DNA of 13,192 bases from JAXHMB01 sp034521755. GTDB lineage: Bacteria > Bacteroidota > Rhodothermia > Balneolales > Balneolaceae. The position numbers and the translations under genes were made by a program. Of the stretch, positions 1 to 6,231 are shown in pieces. The stretch is from contig JAXHMB010000005.1 of NCBI GenBank assembly GCA_034521755.1, forward strand, positions 1 through 13,192, written 5' to 3'. How positions within the stretch are numbered: the first letter of the stretch is position 1; every line of letters starts with the position of its first letter. The notes below the pieces were generated by a model that was not told where the DNA came from, did no database searches, and saw nothing but the letters and a program-made list of their open reading frames with translations.

Positions 1-116
1 CATAGACGTACTAACGCCAAGCCATAAGATATTATCTTGCAATATCTTATGGCTTTTGTGTTTATTGGGGTGGCCAACATACGGCAAACATTTTCATTTA
101 AATGCAATCTATTGCC
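1..116. repeat. Dispersed module R, copy R1 (right half only, cut by window edge)
   Basis: The window opens inside a repeat that recurs at 1803-2049 and 3790-4036. The visible part starts just inside the second CGTAC of the module. It then has the GCCATAAGATATT hairpin, a TTTTGTGTTT tract, the conserved stretch GGCCAACATACGGCAAACAT, a TTTTCA tail and a closing TTGCC. It differs from R2 and R3 mainly after the TTTTCA, where it reads ATTTAAATGCAATC. It lies immediately upstream of hipBA. Confidence 0.85.
21..63 (+). terminator. Rho-independent terminator-like hairpin of R1
   Basis: A perfect 13-bp stem pairs 21-33 (GCCATAAGATATT) with 41-53 (AATATCTTATGGC), with a 7-nt loop. It is followed on + by TTTTGTGTTTATT. 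The + strand tail is better than the - strand one. It would end transcription entering hipBA from the left and so insulate its promoter. Confidence 0.7.
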
Positions 117-165
117 TTATGCAGACCGTTCATCTTATTTGTTAAGATCCAGCAGTAGCTTTTAT

Positions 166-244
166 TGGTTCTAATTGTCAACTATTCATAAATAATGTTG
201 TTTATTATCAACAATTACGCTAATATTGTTGAAATTATTCAACA
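166..244 (+). promoter_or_regulatory. Array of HipB-type operators upstream of hipB
   Basis: Two inverted repeats share the form TGTTG-N8-CAACA: O2 at 196-213 and O1 at 227-244. O1 extends to 7-bp arms, TGTTGAA and TTCAACA. A weaker third site at 166-183 (TGGTT-N8-CAACT) sits 30 bp upstream of O2, and O2 and O1 are 31 bp apart, so all three are about three helical turns apart. E. coli HipB operators have the same 5-N8-5 layout (TATCC-N8-GGATA) with different bases. The array ends 2 bp before the hipB ATG, as expected for autorepression. That HipB binds here is inference. Confidence 0.7.
198..226 (+). promoter_or_regulatory. Possible hipBA promoter
   Basis: TTGTTT (198-203) and TAATAT (221-226) are separated by 17 bp, which fits a -35/-10 pair. 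Operator O2 would overlap the -35 and O1 would cover the start region, giving a leader of about 14 nt before the ATG at 247. Bacteroidota often use a different promoter consensus, so this is tentative. Confidence 0.35.
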
Positions 245-246
245 CT

Positions 247-531
247 ATGAAATCAAAGAAGCAAAAAATATTTCCACAGCACCGCAAGATCTTAGAAGAA
301 CTTGGTGAAAATATTAAGCTGGCCCGTAAACGCCGCAAACTTACGACTACTCAGGTCGCAGAACGTGCTAATATTAACCGGACCACCTTATATCATATTG
401 AGCAGGGGAAATCTTCCGTATCAATTGGAGCGTACTTTAATGTATTGCGAGTTTTCAATTTACATGAAGATTTTCTGAAACTAGCGGCTGATGATGAGTT
501 TGGTCGAAAATTACAAGACATGAATCTGTAA
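247..531 (+). CDS. hipB: HipB-like XRE-family antitoxin
   Basis: A 94-aa DNA-binding antitoxin and autorepressor of the HipBA type II toxin-antitoxin module. A Cro/C1-type helix-turn-helix spans about residues 20-75. Its recognition part, QVAERANINRTTLYHIEQG, is at 36-54 and matches the XRE signature. The ATG at 247 is chosen because the upstream TTG at 226 lies inside operator O1 and would add only seven residues before the basic N-terminus. No clear Shine-Dalgarno sequence is visible. The stop is 2 nt before hipA, so the two are co-transcribed and probably translationally linked. The short Asp/Glu-containing C-terminal tail may contact HipA, as in known HipB proteins. Family assignment is firm because of the adjacent hipA. 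Confidence 0.9.
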   Translation: MKSKKQKIFPQHRKILEELGENIKLARKRRKLTTTQVAERANINRTTLYHIEQGKSSVSIGAYFNVLRVFNLHEDFLKLAADDEFGRKLQDMNL

Positions 532-533
532 GT

Positions 534-1787
534 ATGGCTCCTGATAAAACAGATATCATCGTATATGCCCATTGGCAGGGAATCTCTGATCCAATCAAAA
601 TGGGTGTGCTCACTGCTCAGGAAGCACGAGGTCATTTAGCCTGGAGTTTTGCTTACGACAGGGAATGGCTCGATACACAATCTCAGCTACAGTTAGATCC
701 CGACCTTGAGTGGTTTACGGGACCTCAATATTCCAAGGTTGACAAACCTAACTTCGGGATGTTTTTGGATTCTATGCCCGATACGTGGGGGCGCACACTT
801 ATGCAAAAGCGAGAAGCCCTGCTAAAACCGGAAGGTGAGCAAAGGCGCAGGTTAACAGACATCGATTTTTTGTTGGGAGTCTTTGACCCGGCCCGAATGG
901 GTGGGTTACGTTTTAAATTGGATGAAGACGGTCCATTTCTCGATAACGATGAAGAAAAGTCCATCCCTCCTATTACAGATGTTCGTGAATTACAGGTAGG
1001 TGCTGATCTTGTAGAATCAGACGAAGATTCAGAAGCTGTAAGGAAATGGCTGCGAATACTGCTTGCTCCGGGATCATCATTAGGCGGTGCCCGGCCAAAA
1101 TCATCTGTAATAGACGAGGATGGAGAACTCTGGATTGCTAAGTTTCCCTCACGGCAGGATACGATTAACAAAGGAGCGTGGGAATATGTGGCTTGGGAGC
1201 TGGCAAAGTCCGCCGGCATAAGTGTTCCCGAAGCCAGAGTTGAACAAATTACTGGGAAGTATCACACCTTTTTCTCAAAACGATTTGATCGCCATGGTGA
1301 CGAACGCATTCATTTTGCTTCCGCCATGACGATGACCGGCCATTTTGAAACAGGGATCAGAGATCAAACTCCGAGCTATTTGGAACTGGCCGAGTTTATC
1401 CAATTCAATGGGGCTTCTCCCGATGAAGACCTTCAGGAATTATGGCGACGTATCGTATTTAATATCGCTATTTCAAATACAGACGATCACTTGAGAAATC
1501 ACGGCTTCATCATTACAGAAAATGGGTGGAGGTTATCACCTGCTTATGATATGAATCCGTCTTTCGACAAAGCCGGGCTCGCTCTAAACATAGATTTAGA
1601 ATTGAATGCACTGGACTACGATCTTGCACGATCCGTCGGTGAATATTTTAATCTCAATAAAAAAGTAATGGATGCAATAATTGAGGAAGTGCAAGAGGCT
1701 ATATCCTCTTGGGAAGAGGTAGCTGCGAATACCGGAATTCCATCGGCTCAACGACGTTTAATGGAGTCTGCATTTAATATCATTTAG
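534..1787 (+). CDS. hipA: HipA-family serine/threonine kinase toxin
   Basis: A 417-aa cytoplasmic toxin of the HipA kinase family. In characterised members it phosphorylates an aminoacyl-tRNA synthetase such as GltX, halting translation and producing persistence. The N-terminal subdomain (residues 1-130) has the family motif FGMFLDSMPDTWGRTLM at 74-90. The Ser-containing P-loop GSSLGGARPK is at 180-189, the ATP-binding Lys is K203, the catalytic D-x-H-x-x-N is D317-N322, and the metal-binding Asp is D339 in SPAYDM. The catalytic Asp pair is 22 residues apart, against 23 in E. coli HipA (D309 and D332). All catalytic positions look intact and the reading frame is complete, so it is probably active. 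It follows hipB with a 2-nt gap and is followed by module R2, whose hairpin can terminate it. The exact target in this organism cannot be read from sequence. Confidence 0.92.
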   Translation: MAPDKTDIIVYAHWQGISDPIKMGVLTAQEARGHLAWSFAYDREWLDTQSQLQLDPDLEWFTGPQYSKVDKPNFGMFLDSMPDTWGRTLMQKREALLKPEGEQRRRLTDIDFLLGVFDPARMGGLRFKLDEDGPFLDNDEEKSIPPITDVRELQVGADLVESDEDSEAVRKWLRILLAPGSSLGGARPKSSVIDEDGELWIAKFPSRQDTINKGAWEYVAWELAKSAGISVPEARVEQITGKYHTFFSKRFDRHGDERIHFASAMTMTGHFETGIRDQTPSYLELAEFIQFNGASPDEDLQELWRRIVFNIAISNTDDHLRNHGFIITENGWRLSPAYDMNPSFDKAGLALNIDLELNALDYDLARSVGEYFNLNKKVMDAIIEEVQEAISSWEEVAANTGIPSAQRRLMESAFNII

Positions 1788-1802
1788 CTTTATCGAATTT
1801 TT

Positions 1803-2049
1803 CCGGCAAACAAAATTTTCATTTGCCTTCTCTTTACCCACTTAAAGGAAAAGTGAAAACTAAGTTTAATCTTCAATAAAGTGCATTTAAAGGCAATAGA
1901 GTGAAGAATTTTGCTTTCTTCCGGGCGTACATAGACGTACTAACAACAAGCCATAAGATAATTACTTACAATATCTTATGGCTTTTGTGTTTTTAAGACC
2001 GGCCAACATACGGCAAACATTTTCACTTCGTTGCGTCCTGTTGCCTAAT
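1803..2049. repeat. Dispersed module R, copy R2 (complete)
   Basis: A 247-bp copy running from CCGGCAAAC to GTTGCCTAAT. It has a left direct-repeat motif (CGGCAAAC...TTTTCA, from 1804), a CTTTACCCACTTAAAGGAAA block, and a left arm GGCAA (1892-1896) with AGTGAA (1900-1905). These are followed by two CGTAC direct repeats 10 bp apart (1926-1930, 1936-1940), the terminator hairpin, the GGCCAACATACGGCAAACAT block and a right arm TTCACT (2012-2017) with TTGCC (2041-2045). The arms pair across about 154 nt as an imperfect long hairpin. The half from 1910 on is nearly identical to R3, while the left third is more diverged. It separates hipBA from abiE. Confidence 0.9.
1950..1993 (+). terminator. Terminator hairpin of R2, downstream of hipA
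   Basis: An 11-bp stem pairs GCCATAAGATA (1950-1960) with TATCTTATGGC (1972-1982) over an 11-nt loop and is followed by TTTTGTGTTTTT on +. The flanks AACAACAA and TTTTGTGTT can extend the pairing. It is well placed to end hipBA mRNA. On - the tail is TTGTTGTTAG, weaker but possibly usable for abiE. Confidence 0.75.
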
Positions 2050-2067
2050 AGAAAATCAGTCTCTATA

Positions 2068-2865
2068 CTATAATTTACTGATAATGTATTCTATGATTGT
2101 TTCATAAGCTTCATCCTGATCATATTCAATTTCAGGTCTTAGTAAAGCCGTAATATCCCCGGTAAACTCATCATCTTGCATTTTCTCTTCCAGGTTTAGC
2201 TCAAATTCACGAGCCGTGGGCGCTTTGTTGTCTTCCTGTTCCATGTAGGCATGGAAACACTCTATAATCTTATCAACTTCCAAATCAAGGTTTTCGAGAG
2301 CATAGTACAGATCAAATAAATCCCGACCTTTCTTTCGCTGGTATAACGCTCTGAGTTTGGTGCCTAATAGTTCTTCCGGCTTGTAGGTCGTTACTTCTGA
2401 GCTTCCTTGGTACCAAGGGTTATCCACTGAAAACGTTTCTTTTTGCAAGCCCAAAATATTGAAGTGTTCTCGTGTATTGATTTCAATTTTTACCCGCATA
2501 TTTGGCGGGGGACTTACTTCCGTCTCAAATTGATAATACACCGTGCAGTTATGTTCATTCAGTTTTACTTGCCGGTCATCTTTTCCACCCAGGAAAAGTA
2601 ACTGATCCCGAATAGCTTCAAGCATGGGTTTGGCTGGGCCAGAATGTAGCTGTACCAAGTCAATATCTTCAGAATACCTAGCTTGTGGATGCAGGTAAAG
2701 TTTATGCAGTGCGGTTCCGCCACGGAATGCGAGGTTTTCTTTCAAAAAATCATTGGAAAATATCTCTACAACAGCTCTGGAAATAACCAAATCCTGCTCA
2801 ACCTGAGATGATTCATTCCAAGGAGCCACAGATCGCCATGCATCTATATAAGCTTTAGGGATCAT
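2068..2865 (-). CDS. abiEii: AbiEii-type nucleotidyltransferase toxin
   Basis: A 265-aa toxin of the AbiEii/AbiGii (DUF1814) nucleotidyltransferase family, the toxic half of AbiE phage-defence TA systems. Relatives such as MenT transfer nucleotides to tRNA acceptor ends. The polymerase-beta-like motif is visible as FRGGTALHK at 47-55 followed by SEDIDL at 65-70, giving the paired metal ligands D67 and D69. VKIEIN at 125-130 holds the likely third acidic residue. The family motif LGTKLRALYQRKKGRDLFDL spans 167-186. The C-terminus is mostly helical and acidic. The ATG overlaps the abiEi stop as ATGA (2862-2865), so translation is coupled with antitoxin first. Length and motifs are normal, so the protein is probably functional. 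The specific substrate cannot be determined here. Confidence 0.92.
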   Translation of the reverse strand: MIPKAYIDAWRSVAPWNESSQVEQDLVISRAVVEIFSNDFLKENLAFRGGTALHKLYLHPQARYSEDIDLVQLHSGPAKPMLEAIRDQLLFLGGKDDRQVKLNEHNCTVYYQFETEVSPPPNMRVKIEINTREHFNILGLQKETFSVDNPWYQGSSEVTTYKPEELLGTKLRALYQRKKGRDLFDLYYALENLDLEVDKIIECFHAYMEQEDNKAPTAREFELNLEEKMQDDEFTGDITALLRPEIEYDQDEAYETIIEYIISKL

Positions 2866-3674
2866 AGTTCGTCAACCTCTACATTCATATTTGGGATTAT
2901 TTTCCAACGGTTTGGTGCTTTTTGATTCTCGCTTTCTGTTTTGGGATTTAACAGAGTCGGATAATATTTCCGATCATTTAAGGTGTTATATAAAGAATCT
3001 GCCAATGTGGTTTTCTGAAGAACTTCTTCCAGCAGATACCCCAAGCGTTGAAGGGTTGTAGTTTGAGAGAAATCCTCTGCGGTTTTTGCCAGTTTGTCTG
3101 ATTTCAGCTCAATGACTAATTCGGCCAAAACCGTGGTGGCCCGGTTTATTCCCCCGATACGGTCTGAGTAAAAGACCAAATCAAGAGCCGTTAATTCAGG
3201 ATTTGAAACGTTGATATAACCGGCATCTGTTTTCTGCTGAGTTACAAATTCAGTATTCCACTCTTTTTTCAGGCAAAAGACAATAGATTGCTGCCTGTTT
3301 TTGATCGGTCTTAAATAAGGAGGCTCGGAGACAACAAATTGCGTTTGTGGTTGCTGATGTGCCGCGCCGTGATACATGGCTGCGGTTAGTAGGCCAACAT
3401 AATAATCCCGCTTCAGGAATTTCATCAGCTGATCAATGAAGTAACCCAATGGAAGAGTTTGACGGGATGCGTATTCCGGAGGGATGATTAGATAGAATTC
3501 ATTTCGCAGTCTGGCCACTCGGTTTTTTTGTAATAACCGCTGCATTGTTTTTTTAAACGCATTTTCAGTGAGATGAAATTTTTCGATTACTTCATTAGAA
3601 GTAAAGGTAAACCGACCCCTGCTTCTCATTTCATCCAGATAGGCGTCAAGATATTCGTACTGCGTATCACTCAT
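2862..3674 (-). CDS. abiEi: AbiEi-type antitoxin and transcriptional repressor
   Basis: A 270-aa AbiEi-family antitoxin. It has an N-terminal winged helix (about residues 10-65, including TSNEVIEKFHLTENAFKKTM at 25-44 and NRVARLRNEFYLI at 51-63) and a C-terminal antitoxin domain. That domain includes YYVGLLTAAMYHGAAHQ (91-107) and the conserved NPELTALDLVFYSDRIGG (158-175). In studied AbiE systems the wHTH binds inverted repeats to repress the operon, and the C-terminal domain is needed to counter the toxin. A large inverted repeat ends only a few bases upstream of this start (3679-3737), matching that role. It is the first gene of the operon and overlaps abiEii by 4 nt. A broken paralogue of its first 84 codons lies at 9299-9545. 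Confidence 0.92.
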   Translation of the reverse strand: MSDTQYEYLDAYLDEMRSRGRFTFTSNEVIEKFHLTENAFKKTMQRLLQKNRVARLRNEFYLIIPPEYASRQTLPLGYFIDQLMKFLKRDYYVGLLTAAMYHGAAHQQPQTQFVVSEPPYLRPIKNRQQSIVFCLKKEWNTEFVTQQKTDAGYINVSNPELTALDLVFYSDRIGGINRATTVLAELVIELKSDKLAKTAEDFSQTTTLQRLGYLLEEVLQKTTLADSLYNTLNDRKYYPTLLNPKTESENQKAPNRWKIIPNMNVEVDEL

Positions 3675-3678
3675 ATAT

Positions 3679-3737
3679 TTTAGTTTCTAACTGCAAAAGG
3701 GGTCGAAGTTCCGCCCGTTTTGCAGTTAAGAACTAAA
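3679..3737 (-). promoter_or_regulatory. Long inverted-repeat operator of abiEi-abiEii
   Basis: The arms TTTAGTTTCTAACTGCAAAA (3679-3698) and TTTTGCAGTTAAGAACTAAA (3718-3737) are inverted repeats matching at 18 of 20 positions, separated by 19 bp. The spacer keeps the string GAAGTTCCGCCCG, which is also preserved in the second, decayed abiE copy at 9549-9598. The site lies 4 bp upstream of the abiEi ATG (- strand). AbiEi proteins are known to repress by binding inverted repeats at their promoter, so this is very likely the operator. Confidence 0.75.
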
Positions 3738-3789
3738 AAAGACTGATTAAAAACAAACAAAAAGTGAGAGTAGCAATAATAGATCAAGT

Positions 3790-4036
3790 CCGGCAAATAA
3801 AACTTTCATTTCCCTTCTGTTTGCCCACTTAAAGGAAAACTAAAATCTACGCCTAATGATCAATAAAGTGTATTTAAACGCAACAGAGTGAAGAATTATG
3901 CTTTCTTCCGGGCGTACATAGACGTACTAACAACAAGCCATAAGATATTATCTTACAATATCTTATGGCTTTTGTGTTTTTAAGACCGGCCAACATACGG
4001 CAAACATTTTCACTTCATTGCGTCTTGTTGCCTAAT
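3790..4036. repeat. Dispersed module R, copy R3 (complete)
   Basis: A 247-bp copy of the same length as R2, from CCGGCAAAT to GTTGCCTAAT. From 3900 onward (CTTTCTTCCGGGCGTACATA) it matches R2 almost base for base. The left third differs at many positions. CGTAC direct repeats are at 3913-3917 and 3923-3927. Its left arm reads CGCAACAGAGTGAAG and its right arm CACTTCATTGCG...TTGCC, so the arm pairing is kept even though the bases differ from R2. It lies upstream of the abiE operator and before the transporter block. Confidence 0.9.
3937..3981 (+). terminator. Terminator hairpin of R3
   Basis: A perfect 13-bp stem pairs 3937-3949 with 3957-3969 (7-nt loop) and is followed by TTTTGTGTTTTT on +. 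It would block + transcription entering the antiporter gene at 4208 from the left. Confidence 0.7.
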
Positions 4037-4207
4037 TGAATTCGTTCTGGCACTGGGCCTAGAATCTCTCGAAATTTAAGCGCTACGATTACATCAATGA
4101 TAACGAAAATCAGTACTTCGCGACCGGTTTTTCGAATGGGACTTTGAAAGAGAAGAATATAATGCTTTCCTTCTTGGGTAAAAATTCAACAAATTTGGAA
4201 GATGTAA
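4037..4207. other. Leader between R3 and the antiporter gene; no recognised gene
   Basis: These 171 bp hold no recognised gene. A - strand open stretch reads VLIFVIIDVIVALKF and continues into the R3 edge, and a + strand stretch reads RYDYINDNENQYFATGF. I recognise neither and both lack complete gene structure, so they may be remnants. A purine-rich GGAAG (4197-4201) precedes the ATG at 4208 by 6 nt and may serve as its ribosome binding site. Confidence 0.4.
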
Positions 4208-5245
4208 ATGATATTACAATTGATGCTATGGTCTGCTGTAGCTTTTGTTGCTACAGGGATATTATGGAAAGGCAGCGATTGGCTCGATCATTCCAGCGAA
4301 GGCCTCGCTACCTATTATGAGCTGCCCGATATTGTACAGGGAGCATTGGTCGTCGCTATTGGTTCCAGCTTCCCCGAATTATCTACTGTTGTTATTTCAA
4401 CCATAATACACGGAGAATTTGATTTAGGTGTCGCTGCCATTGTAGGGTCAGCCATTTTTAATATCTTGGTTATTCCCGCCGTTGCCGCATTGGCAACGAA
4501 GAACCCCTTGGAATCAAACCGGGACCTCGTCTATAAAGAAGCTCAGTTTTATATTATATCTGTGGCAGTATTAATCATTACATTTTCATTTGCAGCAATT
4601 TTTAATCCTATTGAAGCTGAAGAAGGAAAAGGCGTGATACTGGGAGAAATGAATCGCCTTTTAGCTTTGCTCCCTCTACTGCTCTATGGTTTTTATATCT
4701 TTATTCAATATCAAGATACTATGGATTATGAATCCGAGCGTGAGTCAAGTACCATAAATCCGGTCAAAGAGTGGGGCATGCTGATTGTCAGTTTGATGGT
4801 TATTTTAATTGGTGTTGAACTATTGGTACGTTCGGCTATTGAATTTGGAAACATATTGGGCACACCTTCATTTCTGTGGGGTATATCTATTGTTGCTGCC
4901 GGCACCAGTATTCCCGATGCTTTTGTGAGTATAAAGAAAGCTCGAAAAGGGGACGCAATTACTTCCATGGCCAATGTGCTGGGCAGTAATATTTTTGATC
5001 TCCTTGTCTGTATTCCTCTCGGTGTCGTGATAGCCGGCGCTGCTGTGATCAACTTTTCTGTTGCCGCTCCGCTGATGGGTGCTTTAACGCTGGCAACACT
5101 GCTCTTATTTAGCTTTTTGCGTACAGATATGATCTTGGGAGAAAAGGAAGCGGTGGGACTAATTCTTTTCTATCTATTATTTTTATTGTGGATGGGATTA
5201 GAAAACTTTGGAATTATTGATTCCATACCTTCACTCCCGGCATGA
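4208..5245 (+). CDS. Na+/Ca2+-type (CaCA superfamily) cation antiporter
   Basis: A 345-aa inner-membrane exchanger of the CaCA superfamily, expected to exchange Ca2+ (or another cation) for Na+ or H+. It has two inverted homologous halves. The alpha-1 repeat has GSSFPELSTVV at 52-62 with ion-binding E57, then GSAIFN at 80-85. The alpha-2 repeat has GTSIPDAFVS at 232-241 with D237, then NVLGSNIFD at 256-264. The halves are joined by a charged loop (about 170-188). About ten hydrophobic segments are visible, as expected for the family. The second-repeat acidic residue is Asp rather than the Glu of NCX-type proteins. GTSIPD and GSNIFD sit at the spacing of mammalian NCKX2 D548 and D575, so K+ dependence is conceivable but unproven. 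It heads a + strand run of three membrane proteins. Confidence 0.88.
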   Translation: MILQLMLWSAVAFVATGILWKGSDWLDHSSEGLATYYELPDIVQGALVVAIGSSFPELSTVVISTIIHGEFDLGVAAIVGSAIFNILVIPAVAALATKNPLESNRDLVYKEAQFYIISVAVLIITFSFAAIFNPIEAEEGKGVILGEMNRLLALLPLLLYGFYIFIQYQDTMDYESERESSTINPVKEWGMLIVSLMVILIGVELLVRSAIEFGNILGTPSFLWGISIVAAGTSIPDAFVSIKKARKGDAITSMANVLGSNIFDLLVCIPLGVVIAGAAVINFSVAAPLMGALTLATLLLFSFLRTDMILGEKEAVGLILFYLLFLLWMGLENFGIIDSIPSLPA

Positions 5246-5331
5246 TACATTTAAAACAACTCAATGAATCTGCTTTAATATACTACGCAACTGCGCTTAA
5301 TACTTGAACACAGTTCTGCAAATCATAAAAC

Positions 5332-6084
5332 ATGCTATATACCATCGTTTTTTTCATTATTGCCATTGCTTCTTTTGTATTTGCAATGCTGGGTTTAGGC
5401 GGTGGCATGGTATATGTGCCGGTACTTAACTGGGCAGGTTTTGACATGGTTAAAGTAGCCATCCCTCTGGGTTTGTTACTGAACGGGTTGAATACAGCCC
5501 TGGTGCTGATTCCTTTTGCCCGAAAAAAAATGGTAGACTGGAAAGGCGGAGCCGTGATGGCTGTTACCGCTCTTATTGCAGCGCCATTGGGGGCAATGAC
5601 CAGCGAATACGTACCCGTACAAACCCTGAAAATTTTGTTTGCGGCAATGGTTCTTGCTGCTGCTTTACGGACACTGTGGGCTTCAAGATTACCTGAACCT
5701 CAAAAAATGATGTCTTTAAAGAAACGAAGTATTATTGGTTTTTTCGTGGGGTCATTTGCCGGCTTTACGGGCGGAATGTTAGGTCTTGGCGGCGGTTTTA
5801 TCGTGGCGCCAATTCTGATGATGATGGGCTATAAAACCAAGGAAGCCGCAGCCACCACAGCCATGGTAGTCACATTTTCCTCGGCATCGGGCTATTTGGG
5901 CCACACAGCCCGGGGTGAAATGAATTGGGAGCTGACTGTAATTGTGGTTATTGCCGTAATCATTGGATCACAATTGGGAGGGCGGTATATGACCCAAAAA
6001 GCTAAATCAAAACATGTGAAGGTAGCTTATGCGGTTGTATTACTGTTGATTGCTTTCAAAATGATATACGAAGTAATTGCATAA
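5332..6084 (+). CDS. TauE/SafE-family membrane permease (sulfite/organosulfur exporter)
   Basis: A 250-aa TauE/SafE (former DUF81) permease. Members export sulfite, sulfoacetate or related sulfur anions, but substrates vary. The internal duplication typical of the family is clear: GLGGGMVYVPVL at 21-32 and GLGGGFIVAPIL at 151-162, each beginning a half with about four hydrophobic segments. A basic linker (PEPQKMMSLKKR, 121-132) joins the halves. The ATG at 5332 is the first in frame at the start of the first membrane segment. It lies 86 bp after the antiporter and 147 bp before the FNT gene on the same strand, so co-transcription is possible. A damaged copy of its 3' end is present at 7065-7162, showing that a second related gene once lay downstream. 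Confidence 0.88.
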   Translation: MLYTIVFFIIAIASFVFAMLGLGGGMVYVPVLNWAGFDMVKVAIPLGLLLNGLNTALVLIPFARKKMVDWKGGAVMAVTALIAAPLGAMTSEYVPVQTLKILFAAMVLAAALRTLWASRLPEPQKMMSLKKRSIIGFFVGSFAGFTGGMLGLGGGFIVAPILMMMGYKTKEAAATTAMVVTFSSASGYLGHTARGEMNWELTVIVVIAVIIGSQLGGRYMTQKAKSKHVKVAYAVVLLLIAFKMIYEVIA

Positions 6085-6134
6085 TAGTAACTTGAATTCT
6101 GCAATGTTCGAGGCCAAAATAGTTTTTAAATATT

Positions 6135-6150
6135 ATGAAGTAGACTTCAT
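6135..6150. promoter_or_regulatory. Perfect inverted repeat upstream of the FNT gene
   Basis: ATGAAGT-AG-ACTTCAT is a perfect palindrome with 7-bp arms, 82 bp before the FNT start. Size and symmetry fit a dimeric repressor site. No T-tract follows, so it is not an obvious terminator. A second weak repeat, AAGTAT (6199-6204) and ATACTT (6218-6223), lies nearer the start. The regulator is unknown. Confidence 0.4.
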
Positions 6151-6231
6151 GATCTATTTTTCTAATAGTCGGGAAGAATCGGTTTTTCGCAGGTTAAAAA
6201 GTATCTTATCAAAAAAAATACTTGTATAGAG

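Noticed and set aside
226..246. Upstream TTG start for hipB
   Set aside because: It lies inside the best operator repeat and adds residues not expected in the family. The ATG at 247 is better.
725..1219. 164-codon - strand ORF within hipA
   Set aside because: Antisense shadow. The + frame carries the HipA motifs.
1803..4036. R modules as integron attC sites
   Set aside because: The layout of cassettes between structured palindromes suggested it, and GCCTAAT resembles an attC core. But no paired RYYYAAC and GTTRRRY cores flank the hairpin in the right positions, the size is larger than usual, TA genes occur on both strands, and no intI is present.
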